From NCBI GenBank assembly GCA_037127255.1, contig JBANSL010000018.1, positions 17,085,175 to 17,149,174 of the forward strand: a DNA stretch of 64,000 bases. The letters are read 5' to 3'. The stretch comes from Persicaria tinctoria. Its lineage: Eukaryota; Streptophyta; Magnoliopsida; Caryophyllales; Polygonaceae. The notes under the pieces are model-generated. The model was not told the DNA's origin and did no database searches. It was given only the letters and a program-made list of their open reading frames with translations. Shown piece after piece: positions 24,560-34,368 of this stretch. The translations under genes and the position numbers were made by a program. Positions within the stretch are counted from its first letter, which is position 1; every line of letters starts with the position of its first letter.

Positions 24560-25570
24560 TTTCTCGGCGTCAGCAAGAGACTATAATTGCACAACATGGG
24601 GGATTGGTGGAAATTTGCACAACATGGTCTTATTTTTTGTCACCAATATACTATAATTGCATAACATGGGGGATCAGTGAAAATTTGCTCAACATAATCT
24701 TATTTTTGCTCAACAATAGATTATATTTGCACAACAATTGAGACTTGTAAAATTGTGCTCAACGTAATCTTATTTTTTCTCAATATAATTTTATACTTCC
24801 TTAATAGATTATTGCACAACATGGTCTTATTCTTTCTCATCAATAGACTATGATTGCACAACATGGGGGACTAGTGGAAATTTGCTAAACATGATCTTAT
24901 TTTTGCTCATCAATAGACTCTAATTGCACAACATGGAGGATTAGTCGAAATTTGCTCAACATGACCTTATGTTTTCTCAACAATAGATTATATTTGCACG
25001 ACAATTGAGACTTGTGAAATTGTGCTTAACATGATCTTATTTTTTCTCAATATAATTTTATACTTGCTCAATAGATTATTGCACAACATGGTCTTATTCT
25101 TGCTCATCAATAGACTATGATTGCACAACATGGGAGATTGGTGGAAATTTGCTCAACGTGATTTTATTTTTGCTCATCAATAGACTATAATTGCACAACA
25201 TGGCGGATTAGTGGAAATTTGCTCAACATGATCTTATTTTTGCTCAACAATAGATTATATTTCCACAACAATTGAGACTTGTAAAATTGTGCTCAACATG
25301 ATCTTATTTTTTCTCAATATAATTTTATATTTGCTCAATAGATTATTGCACAACATGATCTTATTTTTTCTCATCAATAGACTATGATTGCACAACATGG
25401 GAGATTGGTGAAAATTTGCATAACATGATCTTATTTTTGCTCAACAATAGATTATATTTGCACGACAATTGAGACTTGTGAAATTGTGCTCAACATGATC
25501 TTATTTTTTCTCAATATTATTTTATACTTGTTTAATAGATTATTGCACAACATGATCTTATTTTTTCTTA
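24560..25570. repeat. Complex tandem repeat (about 268-bp higher-order unit)
   Basis: About four units built from related 60-70-bp blocks with TTGCACAACATGG, CTTATTTTTGCTCA and AATAGACTATAATTGC. Landmark TAGATTATTGCACAACATG recurs near 24804, 25071, 25341 and 25541, so the first spacings are near 268 bp and the last is shorter by one block. Flanking sequence on both sides (24240-24480, 25600-25930) has related words (GTGCTGACA, TTGTGCAA), so the array is probably the expanded core of a transposable element. No coding function. Confidence 0.8.
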
Positions 25571-26016
25571 AAAAAATTTAGTGCTGACATCGTTTTTATA
25601 CGTATTTTTTAGTGTTGACATCGTTTTTATGCGTATTTTTATGTACGAAAATTTGCGCATGTGACGCAAATTTTCTCATATTATATTTGCACAACAGATT
25701 GTTATATGTGCACAACATAAAGTTATATTTGCACAACAAAAAAGTATTGAAACGAAAAGTGCTGACACGGAAAAAAAAAGTGCTGACACGGGAAAAAAAG
25801 AAGTGCAATTCACCACGATTTGCAAATCATGCTGACAACAATTGTAAAATTATGACGTCATTAATGTTATTAAAGATGACAAGATGAATAATTACAATCA
25901 TGCTGACAACAATTCACCACGATTTGCAAATCAATTGAATACTGCATTTAAACCTAATTTGTTCATAATCAAACACTATAAAAGCTAAAGCATATACCAG
26001 ATTCTAGTATTCTACT

Positions 26017-26462
26017 TAGACCTGTCAAAACACAACCCGACCCGACCGACCCGAAAAAATTCTGACCCGAATCCGGAACTTTTGCCCCGAATTTTTTTTT
26101 CGACCCGAACCCGAAAAACCCGAAATTTTCCGGGTAATCTGGGTTTCGACCCGGTGACCCGATTGACCCGGTAATTTTGACCCGATTTACCCGATTGACC
26201 CGGTTGATTTATAATAATATATAATTAATTTTTTATATATATAATTAAAATTTATCACAAAATTATCAAATCTTGATTTATTTAATTTAAAAAAGAAAAA
26301 ATTGGCAAACCCGAAATCGACCCGAAATGACCTGAAACCCGGTCAAACCCGGGTTCGAGTCAACCCGAAATACCCAAAACCCGTTTTACCCGAGACCGTT
26401 TTACCCGAAACCTGGAGTGACCCGACCCGAACCCGACCCGAATGACCCGTTTGACAGGTCTA
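26017..26462. mobile_element. hAT-type MITE (446 bp)
   Basis: Inverted ends TAGACCTGTCAAA and TTTGACAGGTCTA are flanked by a perfect 8-bp duplication ATTCTACT (26009-26016 and 26463-26470). The interior is dominated by ACCCGACCCGA-type words. End sequence and duplication length fit the hAT superfamily. No transposase; mobilised in trans. Confidence 0.92.
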
Positions 26463-26543
26463 ATTCTACTCATCCAATTTCAAGTTTTCAATACTAAAAT
26501 GGTTCCCTAAAACACCATATGAGGCACTGGTGGATTCAATTAC

Positions 26544-27183
26544 GGAAAACACACTCTCGCAGACCCTTGGATCTTTCAAGCTCTTCCCTCACAAGAGCTA
26601 GCTCCAGCTTCAGATTCTTTGAGGATTCCTCGTTCTGTATCAGACTCCTCTCGAACCCCTTGGCTCTTTCAAGCTCTTCATTGAGAGAATGCAACTCAGA
26701 CTTCAGGTCCATCAAAGACTGCCTTCCACTAGATTTTGCCTCAACTGATGATTCAAGCAAACCCTTCAACCGAATCAACTCACCTGACATGATCTCCATT
26801 TTCTCAGCATGAATTTCAGCTATCTTGGTCGCTTCATCAGCGTGGGAAAGAGCTTGGTTTTTAACACCAGTAACCATGGCTAACTCTTTTTGGACCATTT
26901 GGAGTTCCTAGTTGGTGGCCAGTAGCGCAGCCATGTCGATTGCATATTGATTTCTAACATCTTGAAGTACTTCGTGCCACTCTTCCTCTTTCTTCCTGAC
27001 ATCAGTCTCAATCCCAGCCTGCTCCAACTCAATGGACCGGAAGTTCTCGATCTCCAAGTTCTCCTCTACTCTCTTTTGAGCCATCAGAGACTCTTTGAGT
27101 TTCTGACTAGCATTATCAGCCAGTCTCCTTAACTCTTCTATTTCACTGAACAAAACTTTGGGTTTCTTCACATGCTCTCTATC
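26544..27183 (-). pseudogene. WEB-family coiled-coil exon with internal stop
   Basis: On the minus strand an exon bounded by a CTTGCAG acceptor and a GTAATT donor encodes a long charged coiled coil. It contains EIEELRRLADNASQKLKESL, KEEEWHEVLQDVRNQYAIDM and LSHADEATKIAEIHAEKMEI, matching plant WEB-family proteins (weak chloroplast movement under blue light, At3g02930/At5g16730 type). A TAG at 26908-26910 interrupts the frame where related proteins read through (LLATN-stop-ELQMVQ), consistent with a CAG-to-TAG change. No neighbouring WEB exons were found, so this is most likely a displaced or captured exon; a hAT MITE lies 80 bp downstream. Confidence 0.8.
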
Positions 27184-28239
27184 CTGCAAGAGGAATCATG
27201 GCATACATTTTTTAGTATCTTATGACTCAAGTAAAATTGATAGGCAAAAAGACATGAAAAGGAAATAACTGGCCATGATGTTGGTCATGACTAACTTCCT
27301 CTTCCTAGGCTGCTCCCCAAGAAGTTCACACAAATACTATCCCAACAATTTTATTATCAGATAATGCGTGTAACCATAAGCACAATTGAGATTCTCAAAC
27401 AGGTCAAGATATTTTTGGTATCACCATCGATTAGGAAGAAATTGATGGTTATGATTATTTGGATTTATTATAATTAAAAAACTAAAAGCACAAATTCAGC
27501 CCCCATTCCGATTGTAGCGCGTGAGTTCCATTTTGTTTGGAAAAAAAAAAGCTGACGTACTGTCTAATTGAAAAAGACATTTTTATATATATTTTTTTAC
27601 AAAAATCACAAATTCAGCCCACCATTCTCACATATATATTTTTTCAACTAATTTTCCATTTGCAAATGATCTGAAATTCGAAATATGATTCGTCGGCATA
27701 CGAAAGATTATTCGTGGAAAATTAAAACATTATTCGTCCGGATAGGATAGTTTAGTTGTATTATGTATTAAGAGAAAGTGTGAAGATTATTCGTAGAAAG
27801 TGTAAAGATTATTCGTAGAAAATGAATACATTATTCGGAAATAATTAGTGTTTGTGCAAATGGTGTGAAATTCGAAATATGATTCATCGGCCAAAGAAAG
27901 ACTATTCGTATGAAATCATAAATTATTCGTCCGAATTGATGTTAAAATTATATTATTCGGTTAAATTAAAAAGATTATTCCGTTAAATATGATATATCAT
28001 TCGGTTAAAGTTGAGAGATTATTCGGGTTTTCTATACAGTTAAGAAAAAAATGACAAATTAAAAAAAATTGACAAAATATTAAATAAATAAAAAAATATC
28101 TATAAAAAAAAGAATCATTATTCGTTGAATCAAGAATGATTATTCGTAAATATCAAATCATTATTCATATAAAATCATAAATATTCAAACAATTGTATTG
28201 GAAAAAAAATAAAAAGAACAAAATCACAAATTGGGCTTC

Positions 28240-28248
<9 letters not shown>
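27184..28248. other. AT-rich spacer with dispersed ATTATTCG words
   Basis: No gene. Between about 27690 and 28190 the word ATTATTCG(T/G) recurs more than ten times at irregular spacing, suggesting the subterminal region of an unidentified transposon. Confidence 0.5.

Positions 28249-28279
<31 letters not shown>
28249..28279. repeat. Homopolymer G run (31 bp)
   Basis: Thirty-one consecutive G bases. Could form a G-quadruplex, or may be a sequencing/assembly artefact; such runs are rare in AT-rich plant spacers. Confidence 0.9.
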
Positions 28280-28281
<2 letters not shown>

Positions 28282-28608
28282 TGAACAAAACTGGGCACAC
28301 TTCTTCTTGTTCCTGTAAATCTTTAATAGATTTTTAAATTAAAAATTGTCATATTAAAAAAAAAATTGATAGCCAACAAAAATTAAACCCTTTTTTTTTT
28401 TTTAATTCTAAACAAGTTGTATTTGGGGGGTGCATCACACGCGTAGTGTGGGTGAGGTTTGGTGGAATTCCACGTTGGGTCCCACAGCTTTTTAAAAATT
28501 ATAAATAAAAAATCTTCTTTAATCTCCACCATCTATTTTATACCATTCAATGGCTCAGATGTGTTCCTAAGTTCTCACTATAAGGGGTGTTCTCATCCGA
28601 TTCACACA

Positions 28609-28661
<53 letters not shown>

Positions 28662-29878
28662 CATAAATCCTCGATTAAAAATCTACTTTGCTTTCAGTAA
28701 ACCTATGGAATTCTACAACTGCCAATTATATTCACATTGGTATTTATCTCCAAACCTTGAGTTACTATCAGCTCACAATCGGGTTACAAACTTGTTACAA
28801 TTCTCTAGTCATGAGTAATTAAATAAGGGCAAATCACTGAAAGAATATAATGCTAGTTCATCACTTCAGGACCTAAAGCCTCAAATACTTAAATCAATTT
28901 GCCTTCAATCTAGTGAGAAAATAATAATATACTCACACCTCCAATCTGATGAAACAGGGGCACGAATTGAAACAAACCTCACCGTCAGAAGTTCATGTCA
29001 CTATTGAAAGCATCTTTAACCAGTCCAATGTGAGAAAGAATACCTCCCACACCAGGTTGAACATCATATATTCATATGAACTGTAAAATTAGAAAAAATG
29101 ACAGTTCCACTTCAGAAAGGTGCACAAAATTCATATCATCTCTGATAACATATGCACAGGTGCACAAAATTCAAATTGACAGTCTAAAATCCAATAAATA
29201 ACTAGTTCAAATCAACATTAGCTTAGTAAGTAATCTGTTAGCAAGTCAACATTAGGTTGAATGACATATATGAACACATAAAAAGTAAGAGCATGAATGA
29301 TTTCAAGGGGGAAAAAAAGAAAAGAAAAGAGAAAGCAACCAGCTTTGGTGCTAGTTTCATTATTAGCACTCCTCACATCAACGAAAACAATAGAAACTCA
29401 TACAGCTATGATATATAAATGTTGCCTAAGAGTACATTACTCCCTTTCTATTCACCATTATACACCAAACCTCGCTTTCTTTCATGAATCAAAGCATTCA
29501 CTGTAACTATATCTTTGTGCTTCATTATGTGAAAAACAATCACTTTTTGGGCAAAAAATCCACATTTAGCAATTAGCATACATGGATACAAGGTGCTTCA
29601 ATGTCAGTACCTGATTTATGTGTATAACAGTGTATGCTTCTTCCTAAATTAATTTCAAAATAAACAAAGTTCCAAGTTCCTAAATTAACAGTGTATGAAA
29701 ATCAAAGAGTTGTAGATCAAATTCAGTATAACAGTGTATGTATATCAGTGAGCAACAAAGACATATCAGTGAGCAATTAGAAACAATTCAATATAGAAAG
29801 CATTGAACCCCCAATCACCTTCTAAGTCATCTCAACCTCACCGAAGCATTGAAGCCCAAACAGGCGCCAGGAGGGAAG
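28280..29878. other. AT-rich spacer
   Basis: No gene supported. Contains a compound microsatellite at 28609-28657. A direct repeat of GGTGCACAAAATTCA occurs near 29118-29175. Short open frames lack domains. Confidence 0.5.
28609..28657. repeat. (CT)n(AT)n compound microsatellite
   Basis: CT units followed directly by AT units. Simple sequence repeat. Confidence 0.95.
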
Positions 29879-29914
29879 CAATCGATCTTCGATCAATCGA
29901 TCGAAGATCGATTG
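29879..29914. repeat. Perfect hairpin palindrome, 16-bp arms
   Basis: Arms CAATCGATCTTCGATC and GATCGAAGATCGATTG are exactly complementary around a 4-nt loop. Could form a cruciform or RNA hairpin; no miRNA-like precursor extends beyond the arms. Confidence 0.9.
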
Positions 29915-30321
29915 ATAAGGAAGCCGAAGGGAGCCAGAAGGGAAGCGATCGATCACAATTTAGGATTTAACTTATTGTTCAGTATTTTGTTCAGGAAAAT
30001 CATATAGTTCGCAACAAGCAAATACTTATCTGAGTTCCTCTCTGCAGAGTTCCTCATCCAGCACCTTTAGAAGGTTATATTGTCTAATGTTGTCTTGTTG
30101 GCGGCCGTTGTCGCGAGAGAGGGAGAAGAGGGAGGCGGCAGTGTCGGAGCAGTCATCTGAGTTCCACAATCAAGAAGCGTCGATCTGAAGCCCTAGATCT
30201 GAGGAGGGGAGAACGAAGATCTGAGAAACGTCAAAAATTGAAGGAAATTTGTGCCTTCGACGCAAATTTTATGTGATTCTTCATCATAATTGAAAATCAA
30301 CTTAGAATCGTCAAAATTTTA

Positions 30322-30352
30322 GGAAAATTTGCGCCAAAGGCGCAAATTTTCC
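30322..30352. repeat. Perfect palindrome, 14-bp arms
   Basis: Arms GGAAAATTTGCGCC and GGCGCAAATTTTCC flank a 3-nt loop. A degenerate relative lies about 80 bp upstream (30243-30270) and another at 25647-25675, each built on AAAATTTGCG / CGCAAATTTT. Confidence 0.9.
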
Positions 30353-30403
30353 ATGAATTCAAGGTAGCGTTGGTTGTAGCTTGTAATCAAATGCTTTGTT
30401 TAC

Positions 30404-30592
30404 CTAATTCCGTAGAAGAGACGCCGAAATCGGTGGTTTTGATGACATCGGAGAGATGATCGGGCCTGAATCCGTTGAATCGCCGTTGAACAGTCCGCGA
30501 GAGAGAAAGAGAGAGTGTGCGGAGAGGGAGAGCCGGAGGAGAGAGAAACACGTGTGGGATAAGGGAGGAGGTTTATATTTAGGACATTTCAC
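30404..30592 (-). other. Leader-like exon with short ORF (uncertain)
   Basis: On the minus strand a CT-rich leader precedes ATG and a short frame beginning MSSKPPISASLLRN that ends at a stop immediately followed by GTAAAC, a possible splice donor. It may be the first exon of a transposon-borne chimeric transcript running toward the WEB exon. No homology recognised; it could equally be chance. Confidence 0.25.
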
Positions 30593-30690
30593 AAATTTGT
30601 CCCAAAACGTGGATATTTCAACAATTTGTCCCTATTTCTTGGCTATTTCGCAAATTGACCCCATTAAATTACATGAGATTCATGCAATTA
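30585..30690. mobile_element. Unpaired terminal-repeat-like end, MULE style
   Basis: GGACATTTCACAAATTTGTCCC...ACAATTTGTCCCTATTTCTTGG...CAAATTGACCCC has the repeated (C)AAATTTGTCC words seen at the ends of the 60256-62903 element. Read inward it starts GGGGTCAATTTGCGAAATAG. The opposite end was not found, so this is a candidate border only. Confidence 0.4.
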
Positions 30691-30891
30691 ATGGTAGATT
30701 AGAAAAAAAATCTTTTACTTCATAAATGTGAATTTTATTTATATTTTGAGATAAAATAAATAGATATTTAGATTAAACATAATCTGTCAAACTAATTTTA
30801 TTTATATCTATATTATTTTTTGGTGGAAAAAATTATTTATATTTAAATTTGTTTTAAATGTATTGGAATCTATCTAAATTACTTACTATAA

Positions 30892-30925
30892 CTAGGTTCG
30901 CAGACCCGTGCTACGCCCGAGATAC
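30892..30925 (-). mobile_element. Candidate Helitron 3' terminus
   Basis: Reading the minus strand, GGGCGTAGCACGGGTC (an imperfect hairpin) is followed after a few bases by CTAG and T. Plant Helitrons end in a short hairpin followed by CTRR and insert between A and T. The orientation agrees with the minus-strand Helitron helicase remnant at 34369-36612, so the two could belong to one element of about 5.7 kb that also contains the LOG exon. The hairpin is imperfect and the 5' end is not identified. Confidence 0.35.
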
Positions 30926-31250
30926 ACATATAATGAACGAACAAAGAAATAGCATACAATATTTAAAGTAAGTGTTGGTTAAAGGAATATCGATGCATAC
31001 TATATGGGTTCTACAACTTGTCATTGTTCGATTTGGTGTCATGTGTTGGATGATCCACCCGATGGAGTAGTTAGTATTATGTTAGATGCCTCGGTCGATG
31101 TATGTTTAAGTTTGCTTTTTGTTTCGAATAAAATACATGTATCACGAAATAAAAAAAGTGTGCTAAAAAGAGATTGGTGAACCTCGACAATAAGTAACAA
31201 AAATTTATAGGAAAGCGACGAAGTTATATTGGACGACATAAAAGTTTATA

Positions 31251-31469
31251 CTCCCTCCATTTAAAAGTAAATGTCCTTTGACATGTAGGCACGTTTGTCA
31301 AGGATAAAAAATTTATAAAATATTATTTTTTTAATCAATTTTTTATATAAATTGAATAAGTATGAAATTATTTAAAAAATTGATTAAAAAAGTAATATTT
31401 ATAGAGTATTTACCTAATTGAAAAGTGTGAAGTAAAAGGTAAGCAACACTTCTTATGAAATGGAAGGAG
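31251..31469. mobile_element. Stowaway-like MITE (219 bp)
   Basis: Ends CTCCCTCCATTT and (inverted) AAATGGAAGGAG with TA on the left and TG on the right, close to the TA duplication of Tc1/mariner Stowaway MITEs. AT-rich body with GTATGAAATTATTTAAAAA. A partial relative with CGGAGGGAAGTAA lies at about 37840-38040. Confidence 0.7.
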
Positions 31470-32796
31470 TGTTTTATAGATTTTTTAACAAATTAAAAAA
31501 CATGTGAAAAAGTCAAATGACTTAAATTATGAGACATATATAGTATAATATAATATCTCTAAATGATTCATTTAAGGAATAAAAAATCATTTATATATAT
31601 ATACAAATATTTTTTGATGAGCCTAAATGGTTTTGGCCCCAATTCAGTGTCTTTCTCTCGGAAATATCTGTAAATGACTCATTAAATGAACAAAAAATTA
31701 TATATATGCAGACGAATTTTTGTTTTTGTTGAGGCCAAATGGTTTTGTCCCCACTTTACTATCTTTTTTTTTTTTTCAGTGAGAAACCGAGAGCAAATGG
31801 GGGAAAATCACTTCACTGTCTCTCTCTGGCCCCTAGTTGAGTGCTCTCTCTTGGCTCACCTACTTCAATTCCTAAATTGGGGAACAATTCCAGCCTGAAA
31901 TTGGGCAAAGGACGGTGTCCGTCATTGTCCACCTCCGTTATACAGCTTCTCCGTTGGGAGATATAAGCAATTAAATTGTGTTTGATTGGAGTTCCTGGTA
32001 AGTGATACCCCCTCTCTCTCTCTCTGTCTCTCTTGAAGATTTTTGGTTTTAAAATAATGGTAATCTGAAATGGGTTTGTGTTTTTTAATTGTTTGATGTT
32101 ATGAGTACGTTTCAATTTTTGTAGCTGTGTATATGGGTGAAGAAATTAGGGTTGGTGGTGTGATGAAAGTCTTGTCGATTATATGGGGAGCTTGAATCAA
32201 ACTTAGGGAATGTGATTTTGTTCGGTTGTGGAGTTGAATTTGAGCAGATTTGGTCTGTAAAGCACGTTTTTTGTAGAGATGTGGGGATAATATTTGAAAT
32301 TTGTAATGCATGTGTAATGCATGTTAGAATTTGGAAATTTATACCCATTTTGTCATCCTAATTTGTGATCTTATATAATTTCTCTATTTATTGTGTAAGG
32401 GATTCAAATTGAAGTGAGTAATCTAGTAGGTTGAATGTAAGGATGTATTAAGCATTTTTTTAAAGGAACCAACATGATTAGAAGAAACATATGAATTTAC
32501 AAAAATTAGAAGAAAAAAAAACATGTCAATGTCTTATATTTGTAAAACTTAACAAAATCCTCAAATATATATAAGCTAATAGCCTAACACTGAACATCCT
32601 ATGAATGCATTTCTATAGCAATGACATAAAAAAAATATTAAACGTGCCTCTCTCTCACTCTCAAGTCTCACCGTGTTGTGTAATTGATTGCTCCAACGGT
32701 TTAATTTTTCTTGATGGGTGTTGCAGGATCTTGATCCATGGATTTCAGAAAGTTTCAGTTATCTGATCAGTGATGTGTGATTAAATTTGACCGCAG
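31470..32796. other. Spacer with leader-like segment
   Basis: No gene supported. At 31790-31998 a CT-rich segment ends in a good donor (CTG/GTAAGTG), and at 32725 an acceptor-like TTGCAG precedes a short stretch leading to the LOG exon. These could be spliced leaders of a chimeric transcript, but no evidence for expression is available in sequence. Confidence 0.35.
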
Positions 32797-32889
32797 GTGA
32801 GATCGTTGGAGAAGTAAAAACCGTGTCGAGCATGCACCAGAGAACAGCAGAGATGGCGCGCGAAGCTGATGCCTTCATCTCCTTAGCAG
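32797..32889 (+). pseudogene. Captured LOG (cytokinin riboside phosphohydrolase) exon
   Basis: A 93-nt exon between a CCGCAG acceptor and a GTATAAG donor reads [20 protein letters not shown] followed by [12 protein letters not shown]. This matches the LOG family exon just before the PGGYGT signature; LOG enzymes release active cytokinin from its riboside monophosphate. The conserved Pro of LPG is Ala here, and none of the other exons were found in the neighbourhood, so no enzyme can be made. Splice sites are intact, implying genomic capture. It lies between a Helitron-type terminus and the Helitron helicase, on the opposite strand. Confidence 0.85.
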
Positions 32890-34368
32890 GTATAAGAAGA
32901 CGTGGTCATCTGCATATGGTATTGACGTAGCCAGTTTGTATGTTTTTAACATTGTTGTACTGTATTGTGATGGGTTTAGGTGGGTTTGGTACCCTTGATC
33001 ATTCCGCGTTTATCTTTTTGTGTGCGCAAGTCAATGGAAATCGTCTCTAAAGATGACAATCTGTAAAATTCTACAAAAGATTGTAACTATTGCAATGAAA
33101 CTTTGCCTCTTAAAGAATCATCCTTTTGCCTTTATTGACCAAAATTATTAGGAGAAAACTTTTGCTCGATGAATGTGATAATGTGAAAATCTTTGAGCAT
33201 ACAAACATTGAACATCCTATCAATGTCTTTCTGTAGCAATGACATAAAAACAATTAAAATGTCAATTTACACATCAAACTTTAACAACTTGAAAGATACT
33301 GAGGCCAAATACGCGGTTATCCTTGAGAACGGTAGCTACAATAGATGTGCCATGGATCGGTGGATTAGAGTACATGGTCTAACAACCAGCTTCAGCTGAC
33401 TTTGAACCATGACAGCTACATCAGCAGTGCTTAAGACCTAAAAAGGAATACCTTTGTCAGAACTTGAACCCTGGTGGTTATAGTTTCATATATTTTTATT
33501 TTTTTTTGGCCGAAATAGTTTCGTACTTTCTTATGTACTAATTAACATATCAAATGAATGATGTCAGTAGATGTCAAACATTGTTATAGCAGCTGCCACC
33601 TCAACCGAATTGTGTACACGCCCCTCTAAAATTTTCTATATGAGTTTGCAAAATGTTCAGTTCTGTTCTCGTTTAATTACATTCGTTCTGGTTTTTTACT
33701 TGAGATCTTATTGAACAGTTGGAATTCTCCTCCATGAAGTTGTATTGAAGAAATTTGGGTCATGAAAAAGGTGACACTCCCCTCAAAGTCGAACGATACA
33801 CTCACCTCAAAGTCCAAAGATGCAATCTCCACCGAGTCTTAGATTTTCACCGAAGGTAAATAAGTGGATACCTGGACAACATAGGTTATAAATTGTCTCA
33901 AAACAAATAGTGTTGGAACAACCAATGGGTTTAGAAAATGATAATCACTTAGCTCATTTGTTCGCATCGGATGAATAGGCGTCACCTATTGTGGAAAAAC
34001 TGCTGGCAAATGGTTGGAACCGTTACTTTCTCCCTCATAGGAGAGTCCCTGCAAGGCATAAGGTTTGTTGAAACTTGTATATTTTCCTTGATTCTCCTTA
34101 TATGTTTTTAATATTCTTCTTCTCCAATGGGGTATAACTTATTATGGGTTAATTGTGATTTAATTTTTAGATATATCTGTTATTATTGTGCCTTAGTGAT
34201 TATCTATGTAGGTAGGTCCAGTAATTAGTGTTAGTTAAGTATGACAATAGATATTAAGGGGATTAAAAATTGAAATTACGTAGAGCAGAGATTTCAAGCC
34301 GCGGTGTTTTCGTTTTTGTAAAAGGTCCTTTCCTAGTCAGTGTTAGATGTATAAAAAGGCAACAATTA
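32890..34368. other. Spacer, possibly Helitron interior
   Basis: No gene or clear repeat seen. If the terminus at 30892 and the helicase are one element this is its 3' non-coding part. Confidence 0.4.

Noticed and set aside
30404..30592. First exon of a functional WEB gene
   Set aside because: The short frame ends at a stop before the donor and does not match the WEB N-terminus well enough; the distant WEB exon has a nonsense codon.
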